Origin: CAVVMA01 sp963788205
GTDB lineage: Bacteria > Desulfobacterota > Binatia > Binatales > Binataceae
DNA: 64,000 nucleotides
Assembly (NCBI GenBank): GCA_963788205.1
Contig: CAWBGG010000007.1
Location: forward strand, 496,001-560,000
Direction of reading: 5' to 3'
The position numbers were made by a program, and so were the translations under genes. Below the pieces are notes generated by a model. That model made no database searches and was not told the origin of the DNA. It was given only the letters and a program-made list of their open reading frames with translations. Each line of letters starts with the position of its first letter. Position 1 is the stretch's first letter. Shown here in pieces: positions 25,779 through 34,113 of the stretch.

Positions 25779-27476
25779 CTACGCGGCGCCGTGGCGGAGG
25801 AGCCGGCCGGGAGTCACGCCCGTCTGCCGGTCGTCCTCGATCGTGATCTCGCCGTTCACCATGATGCAGCGGTAGCCCCGGGCTTTCCGCACGCGACGCC
25901 ACTCGCCGCCCGGCAGGTCGTGCGCGATCTCCATCTCGCCGACGTGCAGATGGTCGAAGTCGTACACCACGATGTCCGCCGGCGCTCCTTCACGGAGCAG
26001 ACCGCGGTCGCGAAATCCCGCGCAGAATGCGGGCAAGGCGCTGAGCCGCCAATGCGCCTCTTCCAGGCTGATCATCTGGCGCTCGCGCACCAGCCGCTCC
26101 AGGAACTCGGTCGGATACTGGCCGCCGGTGAAGAACTTGGTATGCGCGCCGCCGTCGGAAACGCCCGGAATCAGGTACGGATAGTCGAGCATCTCCTTCA
26201 TATAGTCCATGTTCTGGTTCGGTCCCGGCGCGTAGAACTCGGTGCGCAAATCGTCGGCCGTTGCGATATCAAGCATCGCGTCCACCGGATGCTTGCCCGC
26301 GCGGTCGCCGGCCTCGCGCAGCGTCATGCCCTCGAATTCCTTCAAATCGCCGCGCTCGACGGTGGTGATGAAGATCTGATCGAACTCGGCGGTGATCACA
26401 AAAGGCAGCCGCGACTTGAGTGCTTCGCGCCGGGACGGATCACCGAGCTTGGCCTTGCGCTCTGCGATGGTGCCCGTGGTCGCGTCGCACCAGGCCTGGC
26501 ATTCGTCGAACAGGTTCCAGTTCTCGAACGTAAAGGCCATCCCGGTGTCGGCGGTGACCGCCTGCCCGTAGACCCGCAGTCCGCGCTGCCGGCAGCTCTC
26601 TAGCCAGGCGATCGTGTTGCGATGAACAAAGGGCAGGTTGTCGCGCGGCTGCACGACGTTGTAGAGCACGGGACGGCCGCTCAATTGGGCGAGCGTCTCG
26701 AAATGATTCAGGTCGTGCTGGGGATCGGAGGTCGAGAGCGTCATCTGGATAAAGCCCTCATTGCGCCGCCCGAGCACGCGCGCCAGCGCCAGGCAGGTGT
26801 CGTCCGACATCACGTCAGAAACCATCGGCGTGCCATCGAAATCGCGCTGTACACAGGCCGGACCGTTCGGATCCAGCCGCTGGGCGGACCATCCGCACGC
26901 GCCGGCGTCCATCGCCTCGTCGAGCAGGCGGCAAATTTCGCGCTCCTCCTGCTCGGTCGGCGGCTGGCGCTTGGCCTCCGCCAGGCCCATCACCCACGTC
27001 AGCAGCGGCGAGACCGGCATGTAGGGCAGCACGTTCACCGCCTTCGGCCGGCGCTCCACGCTGTCGAGAAACTCGGGAAAGGTGATCCAGTCCCACGGCA
27101 TCCCGGCCTTCATCGAGGCGTACGGAATCGCCTCGACGCGCGTCATCGTGAGCATCGCGCGCTCGCGCGCCTGCGGGCGAACCGGCGCGAAACCGAAGCC
27201 GCAATTTCCGATCACGATCGAAGTCACGCCATGCCAGCTCGAGATCGAGCAGTACGGATCCCAGAACAATTGCGCGTCATAGTGGGTGTGCAGGTCGACA
27301 AAGCCCGGCGCGACGATCATCCCGCCGGCGTCGATCACCCGGGCGCCGTTGGTCGAGCCCAGCTTGCCGATTTTCGCGATGCGGCCGTTCCTGATCCCGA
27401 CATCGCCGCGAAACCGCGGCATCCGCATGCCGTCGATGATCATCCCGTCCCGAATGACAACATCGAATTCCGCCAT
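25779..27476 (-). CDS. N-acyl-D-amino-acid deacylase-type amidohydrolase
   Basis: A 565-aa amidohydrolase. It begins FDVVIRDGMIIDG, typical of the composite beta-sandwich. Metal ligands lie in VDLHTHYDAQ, and a bridging-Cys region GVTSIVIGNCGFGFAP is characteristic of the D-aminoacylase branch; later SDGGAHTKF gives the final Asp. Members hydrolyse N-acyl-D-amino acids or related amides in the cytoplasm; the natural substrate is unknown. ATG 27476 has GGAGG 9 bases upstream, so the longer frame to 27533 is rejected. Confidence 0.87.
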   Translation of the reverse strand: MAEFDVVIRDGMIIDGMRMPRFRGDVGIRNGRIAKIGKLGSTNGARVIDAGGMIVAPGFVDLHTHYDAQLFWDPYCSISSWHGVTSIVIGNCGFGFAPVRPQARERAMLTMTRVEAIPYASMKAGMPWDWITFPEFLDSVERRPKAVNVLPYMPVSPLLTWVMGLAEAKRQPPTEQEEREICRLLDEAMDAGACGWSAQRLDPNGPACVQRDFDGTPMVSDVMSDDTCLALARVLGRRNEGFIQMTLSTSDPQHDLNHFETLAQLSGRPVLYNVVQPRDNLPFVHRNTIAWLESCRQRGLRVYGQAVTADTGMAFTFENWNLFDECQAWCDATTGTIAERKAKLGDPSRREALKSRLPFVITAEFDQIFITTVERGDLKEFEGMTLREAGDRAGKHPVDAMLDIATADDLRTEFYAPGPNQNMDYMKEMLDYPYLIPGVSDGGAHTKFFTGGQYPTEFLERLVRERQMISLEEAHWRLSALPAFCAGFRDRGLLREGAPADIVVYDFDHLHVGEMEIAHDLPGGEWRRVRKARGYRCIMVNGEITIEDDRQTGVTPGRLLRHGAA

Positions 27477-27572
27477 GACTAAAGCCTCCTCAGCCGGGAT
27501 GTCGCACTGGCCAGCCTGCGACCTCAATCTCATTTGCGCGATCTCTATGTCAATGCGCGCGCGCGGCAGCGT

Positions 27573-28538
27573 CTACCGATGCTGTGATACCCCGGCTTGC
27601 GACTGGAAGAACCCCCACATCATCTGGTTGGCGTCGATATCGTCGTCGACCGGGCCGAGCAGCATCGTGATCATCGCGCCCTGACGCGCGCCCGGCCAGG
27701 TATGCCCGCCGCCCTCGATAATGACGTTCTCCAAGCCTTGTCCGGCCGGACATGAGTAGCCCTCGACCGTCACCCGCATCGGGTTCGATTGATCTTTCGG
27801 GGACAGTTGAGTCTCGCTGACGGCGCCGCAGCCATTCCTCTTCTGCCAGATGGCGATGGTCTGCCTCTCGCCCAGCACGGTGCCACGATTTCCGAATCCC
27901 TTGGCGATTGGACCGCCGTCGAACGGAACGAACTTGTCGGCCGTGCCATGAAAGAAGATCGCCGGTAGCGGGCGAGGCGATGGGCAGGCTGCGTCGACCG
28001 GCTGGTCGGCGGCGATCACGCCGATGCCGGCGATCGCATCGGGTATCACGCAAGCCAGGTGAAGCGACATGAAGCCGCCGTTCGAGATGCCCGTCGCATA
28101 GACTCGCTTCGGATCGATGGTCTCGTCAGCGGTCAGCGCGGCGAGCATCGCGCGAACGAACGCGACATCGTCAGCCGAGGATTCACGGCCGTTGATGCGT
28201 CCGTCGTTCCAGTGGTTGTCAATTCCCTGCGGATAGACGGCGGCCAGATCGTGGCCGTCGGCAAACCGATCGAAGTTCGTGTAGCGCTCGGTCTTGGCGG
28301 CCGTGCTGCCGCTGCCATGGAAGATCATAAAGGCCGCAAGATGCTTTCCGTTCCGCTCCACAGGGACATACGAAAGATAGGTGCGGCTCTGGCCGTTGAC
28401 ACTCACCGTGCGCTCGACTGATTCTGCGGCTGCCGTCCGCGTTGCGCTGGCAAGCAGCGCGGCAACCATGACGATCGGGCCCAGGCGCTGGGCGCGCGTG
28501 GATTTAGATTTTGGCGATACCACCTGATTACCTAACAT
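27573..28538 (-). CDS. Secreted PHB depolymerase/feruloyl-esterase-like hydrolase
   Basis: A 321-aa alpha/beta-hydrolase of the esterase PHB depolymerase (LpqC-like) family. A signal peptide (RLGPIVMVAALLASATRTAAAES) precedes the core with FHGSGS (oxyanion region), the nucleophile elbow GISNGGF, HGTADKFVPF (acid) and GGGHTWPG (catalytic His). It would act in the periplasm or outside on polyester or feruloylated material. Its first codons lie inside the left copy of a direct repeat (28523-28602), so the 5' end may have been rebuilt by an insertion next door. Confidence 0.85.
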   Translation of the reverse strand: MLGNQVVSPKSKSTRAQRLGPIVMVAALLASATRTAAAESVERTVSVNGQSRTYLSYVPVERNGKHLAAFMIFHGSGSTAAKTERYTNFDRFADGHDLAAVYPQGIDNHWNDGRINGRESSADDVAFVRAMLAALTADETIDPKRVYATGISNGGFMSLHLACVIPDAIAGIGVIAADQPVDAACPSPRPLPAIFFHGTADKFVPFDGGPIAKGFGNRGTVLGERQTIAIWQKRNGCGAVSETQLSPKDQSNPMRVTVEGYSCPAGQGLENVIIEGGGHTWPGARQGAMITMLLGPVDDDIDANQMMWGFFQSQAGVSQHR

Positions 28539-28602
28539 GTCTAATTCCACCGTAGTCAATCGCGGAGATGAGACCGCGCCAGCGGCGCCGGGCCGTATCC
28601 AG
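28523..28602. repeat. Island 1 flank, left copy of direct repeat
   Basis: Aligns without gaps to 29210-29289. The inner 50 bases (28553-28602) differ at only 5 positions, while the outer 30 are more diverged. On the minus strand it encodes LDTARRRWRGLISAID, near-identical to the end of the FGGY kinase, but detached from any kinase gene. It also spans the start codon of the PHB-depolymerase-like gene. Confidence 0.75.
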
Positions 28603-28611
28603 AGGCGCGTG

Positions 28612-29209
28612 GAGCACCTCCGTCTGGGGAAGTCTTGAAAGATGCGGCCTTGCACCCTGAGGGGTGGTCCGTGCGTCAGCCCGTGAGGTTTGGCGCAGTA
28701 ACGCGAACATACGGGAACGATCGAATCCGGCCCCAATTCTCTCCCTACTGCGAAGAAAGAACCCGCCCCATTACCTCAACGAACTCGGCCTGAGTCAGGC
28801 CGTACTTTTGGAACAACGCCTGCGCTGTGCCATTGGTAGCGAACCGCGCCACGGCGTCGGTGTCCCCTATGTCCCGAACTGTGGCCTCTATCATCAAGTT
28901 TGTGAAAATGTCGCGCGCCTCCTGGTCAAGCTGTGTGGCTGACGGTCTTTCAAGGAGTTTGTGGTCATACTTGCCAGCAAAAAAGGCCTGCTCGTCAATG
29001 CCCTCTTCGCACACTGGGCAATGGATTGGGGAACCGAGCGAAACCGGAACGCCGGACTGGTGCATCTGCTCGGCGGCCTTGATGACACCGGTTTTTTCGA
29101 AGATGGTCTTGCACTTCGGACACTGCCAGTGGCTGCTCATTGTCTCCTCGGCGCGCGCGAATGCCGCCAAACGCTGAAACCGTTCTTGCCTGCTAAGCTG
29201 ATTTTGGCC
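28612..29209. mobile_element. Island 1: short insert between duplicated kinase gene ends
   Basis: About 600 bases bounded by the direct repeats at 28523-28602 and 29210-29289. It carries one small zinc-ribbon gene and no integrase, transposase or terminal inverted repeats. The simplest reading is an insertion at the 3' end of the FGGY kinase gene that duplicated that end. Called mobile only on the basis of the flanking duplication. Confidence 0.45.
28745..29140 (-). CDS. Small two-knuckle zinc-ribbon protein of unknown function
   Basis: A 131-aa protein. An N-terminal WQCPKCKTIF and a later HCPVCEEGI would form one zinc site around a helix (GVIKAAEQMHQSG). The C-terminal half is helical with ATQLDQEARDIFTNLMIEA and a final GLTQAEFVEVMGRVL that could be a helix-turn-helix or protein-contact segment. 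ATG 29140 has GAGGAG just upstream. It is the only gene in the insert flanked by duplicated kinase ends; I do not recognise the family. Confidence 0.7.
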   Translation of the reverse strand: MSSHWQCPKCKTIFEKTGVIKAAEQMHQSGVPVSLGSPIHCPVCEEGIDEQAFFAGKYDHKLLERPSATQLDQEARDIFTNLMIEATVRDIGDTDAVARFATNGTAQALFQKYGLTQAEFVEVMGRVLSSQ

Positions 29210-29289
29210 CCTGAGATGCTAACTGGTATAGTCCGACTTTAGTCAATTGCGGAAATGAGACTTCGCCAGCGGCGGCGGGCCGTATCCAG
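29210..29289. repeat. Island 1 flank, right copy at the FGGY kinase 3' end
   Basis: Partner of 28523-28602. This copy covers the last ~16 codons and stop of the FGGY kinase gene plus about 30 bases downstream, so it is the presumed original location. The core TAGTCAAT and the CGGGCCGTATCCAG end are shared by both copies. Confidence 0.75.
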
Positions 29290-30633
29290 CTCGGCGCGCG
29301 GCCCGGCCGGGCATCGAGCAAGGCGGGCGTGCTCAGGATGTTTTCCGCGCGCGAGCAGCGATAGTATCGCGGCGCCGCGTAGCGTGCCGGTTTGATCGAG
29401 CGAACGGAGCACCGGTTGCGGCGCGCGAAGCGCGGCGAGCGCCGATGCGAACGCGGCGTTGGCGGCAAGGCGTCCCTCCAGAATGATATCGCCGCGCGCC
29501 TGCAACATATCGATGCAGTAATCCGTCATCAGGGCACAATACAGCGCGGCTAGCGCGGCGCGCTCGCGCGGCAGCGCGGGAACGCATCCTTCGATCCGGC
29601 CTGCGCAAGCACGAAACGGCCCGCCCTGATCGGAAAACGAAGGCAGCGCGAGCGTGCCGGCCGCCGCGACCGCGCGCAAGTCCTCGACCGACGGGTCGTC
29701 ACCGACGGCATCGTCGCCGCAAATCGCGGCATATTCGCGGCCGCCCATGAAGCGCACCGTCGCCACCGGATTTCCGAACGCATCGACATTGGCCAGCATG
29801 TCGCGCCGTTCGTCCAGGGCTTGCAGCGATCCGCCATGCGCCATGATCACGATCCAGGTGCCGGTGGAGACGACGCAGAACGGGTCCTCGCGAGTCGCGC
29901 GATGGCCCAGGTACGACGCATTGCTGTCGTGAATTCCGGCCAGCACCGCGCACGTGCGCGGGAGTCCCGTGGCCTCCACGATTTCCGCGCGCGGCGCTCC
30001 AAGCGCGGTCCAGGCACTGACGCGGCGCCCAAAACGCTCGTTCCACCGCATCTGTTTCGCGAAGCGTGAGAAGTCGTTCTCACCCGGCTCCCAGAGGTCG
30101 GTGTGACAGCCGAGCGAGGTCGGCTCCCATGCACACACACCGCACAGCCGCCACGCCCAGTACTGCGGGTAAGGAACAATCGCAGCGCGGCTGAACGCAC
30201 CCGGATAGTTTCGATACTGCCAGAAAAGCTGGCGGCCCAGGTTGAGGCCCGCCGGGAGCCGGGGCGAAGCCGTGCGCTCAAAATCGCGCGCCAGCGCCTC
30301 ATACTCGGAGTCGACTTCTTCTACACCCGCAAACTCGTAGTCGAGCACCGGCAACGCTAGCCGTTCGCCGTCCACCAGAGCAGCGCACGCGCCGTGCGTC
30401 ACCGGCACGATTGAATGAACGTCGAAATCGCGCGCGATTTCCCGCAGGCCGCTCACCAGCCATCTGAACAGGTCGTCCACATCGAAATGCGGATACGGCG
30501 GTCCGGGGCGAATCGCGTTGGCGCGTTCGAGGGTAAGCATCGCGCCGCCGCGATCGTCCACGGCGCACAAGCGCACGTTGCTCTTGCCCACGTCGAAGAC
30601 GGCGACGGCCCTCGATCGGCCCACAAACAGCAC
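29239..30633 (-). CDS. FGGY-family carbohydrate kinase (L-rhamnulose kinase-like)
   Basis: A 464-aa sugar kinase of the ASKHA fold. It has the phosphate-1 loop AVFDVGKSNVRL, GLNLGRQLFWQ, the catalytic Asp region AGIHDSNASYLG, and the adenosine-side STGTWIVIM. Next to aldolase-dehydrogenase and isomerase genes of L-rhamnose catabolism, it most likely phosphorylates L-rhamnulose (inference from context; FGGY specificity is hard to read). The start is GTG 30633 with no clear Shine-Dalgarno, 65 bases from the divergent rhaD start. Its last codons are duplicated at 28553-28602. Confidence 0.85.
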   Translation of the reverse strand: MLFVGRSRAVAVFDVGKSNVRLCAVDDRGGAMLTLERANAIRPGPPYPHFDVDDLFRWLVSGLREIARDFDVHSIVPVTHGACAALVDGERLALPVLDYEFAGVEEVDSEYEALARDFERTASPRLPAGLNLGRQLFWQYRNYPGAFSRAAIVPYPQYWAWRLCGVCAWEPTSLGCHTDLWEPGENDFSRFAKQMRWNERFGRRVSAWTALGAPRAEIVEATGLPRTCAVLAGIHDSNASYLGHRATREDPFCVVSTGTWIVIMAHGGSLQALDERRDMLANVDAFGNPVATVRFMGGREYAAICGDDAVGDDPSVEDLRAVAAAGTLALPSFSDQGGPFRACAGRIEGCVPALPRERAALAALYCALMTDYCIDMLQARGDIILEGRLAANAAFASALAALRAPQPVLRSLDQTGTLRGAAILSLLARGKHPEHARLARCPAGPRAELDTARRRWRSLISAID

Positions 30634-30698
30634 CTTTGCACAAACGCCGGGATATTTCCCGCAATTGAATTCCAGCGGCTGCCTGCTACGATCCCGGC

Positions 30699-32765
30699 GT
30701 GGTACGCAACCTGTGGGACGACGCTGCGGCGGAGCGGCTGTCGGAGCCCGAGACGCTGCTCTATCGCTCCCATCTACTGGGATCCGATCTGCAGGTGACG
30801 AATTTCGGCGGCGGCAACACCTCGGCCAAGCTGCCGATGGAAGACCCGCTCACGGGCGAGCGCGCCACCGTGCTCTGGGTCAAGGGCTCCGGCGGCGATC
30901 TCGGCTCGATAGCTCTAGCCGGCTTCGCGAGGCTCTACCTGGACAAACTGCTCGCGCTGGAAAAACGCTATCGCGATCGCGCGCACGAGGACGAGATGGT
31001 GGCGTACCTCGAATACTGCGCATTCGCCGGCAGCACCTGCCCTGCCAGTATCGACACTCCGCTGCATGCGTTTGTGCCGTTCGCGCACGTGGACCATGTC
31101 CATCCCGACGCCGTGATCGCGATCGCGGCCACGCGCCATAGCGAAGCGCTTACGAAAGAAGTCTTCACCGGCGATCTCGGATGGCTTCCCTGGCAGCGGC
31201 CGGGATTCGATCTCGGACTCAGATTGCGCGATCTGGTTCGTGGCAATCCGGGCATACGCGGAGCGATTCTCGCCGGCCACGGGCTGATCACGTGGAGCGA
31301 CTCATCGCGCGCGTGCTACCGCAACACGATCGAGACGATTCGCCGCGCGGAGGAATGGCTGGCCGCGCCGGGCGCCTCCCACGCGCCATTCGGCGGCGAG
31401 CGCGTTGCCTCGCGCAGCGCCGAGCAACGTGCCACGATCGCTTCGGAATTGATGCCGCTGCTGCGCAAGCAGCTTTCGGGCGCGGAACGGAAAGTAGTCG
31501 GTCATTTCAGTGACGACCGCGAAGTGCTCGAATTCACCGGATCGCGTCGCTTCGAGGAGCTGGCGCACATAGGCACTTCATGTCCCGATCATTTTCTGCG
31601 TACCAAGATTCGACCGCTGATTCTTCCCGCCGACCCGGTTATCGCGAAGAACTCGGCAGCCAACGCGATCGAGCGCTATAGAACTGAGTATCAGGCTTAC
31701 TATCAGCGCTGTCGCCGTCCGGATAGTCCACCGATCCGCGACGCGAGCCCGATTGTCCTCCTGATGCCGACGGTCGGGATGTTCACCTTTGCCAAGGACA
31801 AGGCGGCGGCCCGGATCGCCGCCGAGTTCTATCGTAACGCGATTAGCGTCATGCGCGGCGCGACGGCGGCCGGCGAATATGTAGGTCTGCCGGAGCAGGA
31901 AGCGTTCGATATCGAGTACTGGACGCTGGAGGAAGCCAAGCTGCGGCGGCAGGTTGCGCCCAAACCGATGGCCGGGCGGGTCGCGATCATCACCGGGGCA
32001 GCCGGCGGCATCGGACAGGCGGCCGCCCGGCGGATGCTCGCGGACGACGCCTGCGCGATGCTCTGCGACCTCGACGGCGACGCGCTCGAGCGGGCGCGCA
32101 GTCAGCTTGCCGAGCGCTTCGGCAACGACCGGGTCCGCGCGGCACGCTGCGACATCACCGACGAGCAACAGGTGCAGCAGGCCTTTGCACTGGCCGCGCG
32201 TGAATACGGTGGAGCGGATATCGTGGTATCCAGCGCCGGTATCGCCGCGGCCGCGCCAATCGAGCAAACCACCATCGAGCTGTGGCAGCGCAACCTCGAC
32301 GTATTGGCGACCGGCTATTTCCTGGTCGGGCGCGAGGCAGCGCGAATGCTCAAGGCCCAGGCGATGGGTGGATCGATCGTATTTGTCGCGAGCAAGAACG
32401 CGCTCGCCGCGTCGCCGGGCGCGTCGGCCTACAGCGCCGCCAAGGCGGCCGAAATTCATCTAGCGCGATGCATGGCGCTGGAGCTGGCGCCCGACGGAAT
32501 ACGAGTGAACGTCGTCAACCCCGACGCGGTCCTGCAGGGTTCGCGCATCTGGTCGGGAAGCTGGCGGGCCGAGCGCGCCGCCGCTTATGGGATCGATCCC
32601 GCCGAGCTGGAGACTTACTATCGCGAGCGGAGCTTGCTCAGGCAAAACGTGACGCCCGAAGATGTAGCCGAAGCAATCTACTTTTTCGCGTCGGATCGTG
32701 CATCGAAATCCACCGGCAACATTATTAATGTCGACGCCGGGAACGCGGCGGCGTTTACCCGGTAG
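30699..32765 (+). CDS. rhaD: Bifunctional rhamnulose-1-phosphate aldolase / alcohol dehydrogenase
   Basis: A 688-aa fusion. Residues 1-~400 are a class II aldolase with the His cluster in HVDHVHPDAV and ILAGHGLITW; it splits L-rhamnulose 1-phosphate to DHAP and L-lactaldehyde. Residues ~425-688 are a short-chain dehydrogenase with GAAGGIGQAA and the catalytic YSAAK; it oxidises L-lactaldehyde to L-lactate. This fusion is the known type paired with RhaI isomerases. The start is GTG 30699 with no Shine-Dalgarno, so a leaderless transcript is possible. Nine bases separate it from rhaI. Confidence 0.93.
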   Translation: MVRNLWDDAAAERLSEPETLLYRSHLLGSDLQVTNFGGGNTSAKLPMEDPLTGERATVLWVKGSGGDLGSIALAGFARLYLDKLLALEKRYRDRAHEDEMVAYLEYCAFAGSTCPASIDTPLHAFVPFAHVDHVHPDAVIAIAATRHSEALTKEVFTGDLGWLPWQRPGFDLGLRLRDLVRGNPGIRGAILAGHGLITWSDSSRACYRNTIETIRRAEEWLAAPGASHAPFGGERVASRSAEQRATIASELMPLLRKQLSGAERKVVGHFSDDREVLEFTGSRRFEELAHIGTSCPDHFLRTKIRPLILPADPVIAKNSAANAIERYRTEYQAYYQRCRRPDSPPIRDASPIVLLMPTVGMFTFAKDKAAARIAAEFYRNAISVMRGATAAGEYVGLPEQEAFDIEYWTLEEAKLRRQVAPKPMAGRVAIITGAAGGIGQAAARRMLADDACAMLCDLDGDALERARSQLAERFGNDRVRAARCDITDEQQVQQAFALAAREYGGADIVVSSAGIAAAAPIEQTTIELWQRNLDVLATGYFLVGREAARMLKAQAMGGSIVFVASKNALAASPGASAYSAAKAAEIHLARCMALELAPDGIRVNVVNPDAVLQGSRIWSGSWRAERAAAYGIDPAELETYYRERSLLRQNVTPEDVAEAIYFFASDRASKSTGNIINVDAGNAAAFTR

Positions 32766-32773
32766 GAGGCGTC

Positions 32774-34087
32774 ATGCGGCACAGCACGCCAATCAATTCT
32801 GACCTGCCAATCAATCCCGAATTGATCGCCAGGCACAACGCGCGCGTGGAGAAGGAGCTCGACGCCGACTACGCGCACCTGGGCGAGGTGCTCGCGCGGC
32901 GCCAAGTCGATCTCGACGAGCTCACCGGCCGTATCCAGCGCCTGGCGGTCGCGATTCCGACCTGGGGCGTGGGCTCGGGGGGCACCCGCTTCGCGCGATT
33001 TCCGTTGCCCGGCGAGCCGCGCAACGTGTTCGAGAAGCTAGCGGATTGCGCCGTAATTCAGCAGCTCGGCCGCGCGACGCCGACCGTGTCGCCGCATTTT
33101 CCGTGGGATCGGGTGGACGACCTCGGCCAGTTGCGCGAGACGGCGCGGAGCTACGGACTCAGCTTCGACGCGGTCAACTCCAATACCTTCGAGGACCTGC
33201 CGGGACAGCTCTCTTACAAATTCGGCAGCCTGACCCATACGGACCGGGCGGTGCGCGAGCAGGCGATCGCGCACAACCTGGAATGTATCGAGATCGGCAA
33301 GCAGCTTGGCTCGCGCGCGCTCACGGTGTGGATCGGTGACGGCTCGAATTTTCCGGGCCAGCAAAGCCTGAGCGCCGCGCTCGATCGCTATCTGGAGAGC
33401 ATGGGCGAGATCGTCGCGGCGCTGCCGCCGGGATGGCTCGCTTTCATTGAGCACAAACTCTACGAGCCCGCGCTTTACTCGACCGTGATCGCGGACTGGG
33501 GCACGAGCTTCATTTGCGCGACGCGGCTGGGCGCGAACGTGCGCTGCCTGGTGGATTTGGGCCATCACGCGCCGACCACCAATATCGAGCAGATCGTCGC
33601 GCGGCTGATTCAATTCGAAAAGCTGGGCGGATTCCACTTCAACGATTCCAAATATGGCGACGACGATCTTGATACCGGCTCGGTCAATCCGTTCCAGATT
33701 TTCCTGATCTTCAACGAGCTGGTTGACGCCGAGCTGCGCGGCGCGCCCGGATTTGCGCCGGTCTACATGCTCGACCAGAGCCACAATGTCACCGACCCGA
33801 TCGAAAGCCTGCTCGAAAGCGCGACGGCGCTGCAACGCGCCTACGCGCAGGCCCTGACGGTCGACCGCGAGGCGCTGCGCGCGGCGCAGGACGCGAATGA
33901 CGCGCTGATGGCGAATCGCACGTTGCGCGCCGCGGTGAACATGGACGTTGAGCCGGCGATCAGGATGGCGCGCAAGCGGGCCGGCGGCGCGATCGATCCG
34001 ATCGCGGTCTTCAGGGCCTCGCGCTATCGCCAGTGCAAGGCCGCGGAGCGCCCCCAGGAACTCACCGGCAAGGCGGGAATCGTCTGA
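32774..34087 (+). CDS. rhaI: L-rhamnose isomerase (RhaI type)
   Basis: A 437-aa TIM-barrel isomerase that converts L-rhamnose to L-rhamnulose. Metal-binding residues are visible in FIEHKLYEPALY, DLGHHAPTTNIE, HFNDSKYGDDDLD and MLDQSHNVTDP. It is of the rhizobial/Pseudomonas RhaI type rather than E. coli RhaA. TAGGAGGCGTC precedes the ATG. It is the last gene of the rha operon; its final nine codons and the 26 bases after are duplicated 3.8 kb downstream, past the restriction-modification gene. Confidence 0.93.
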   Translation: MRHSTPINSDLPINPELIARHNARVEKELDADYAHLGEVLARRQVDLDELTGRIQRLAVAIPTWGVGSGGTRFARFPLPGEPRNVFEKLADCAVIQQLGRATPTVSPHFPWDRVDDLGQLRETARSYGLSFDAVNSNTFEDLPGQLSYKFGSLTHTDRAVREQAIAHNLECIEIGKQLGSRALTVWIGDGSNFPGQQSLSAALDRYLESMGEIVAALPPGWLAFIEHKLYEPALYSTVIADWGTSFICATRLGANVRCLVDLGHHAPTTNIEQIVARLIQFEKLGGFHFNDSKYGDDDLDTGSVNPFQIFLIFNELVDAELRGAPGFAPVYMLDQSHNVTDPIESLLESATALQRAYAQALTVDREALRAAQDANDALMANRTLRAAVNMDVEPAIRMARKRAGGAIDPIAVFRASRYRQCKAAERPQELTGKAGIV

Positions 34088-34113
34088 ATCGCCGCCAGCG
34101 CTTCACGCCACCT
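34061..34113. repeat. Island 2 flank, left copy at the rhaI 3' end
   Basis: 53 bases matching 37884-37936 at 48 positions; the first 27 bases (CTCACCGGCAAGG... to the stop codon) are identical. This copy holds the last codons of rhaI (TGKAGIV and stop) and a vestige of the convergent GH3 gene end on the minus strand (reads VQVA and stop). Confidence 0.88.
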
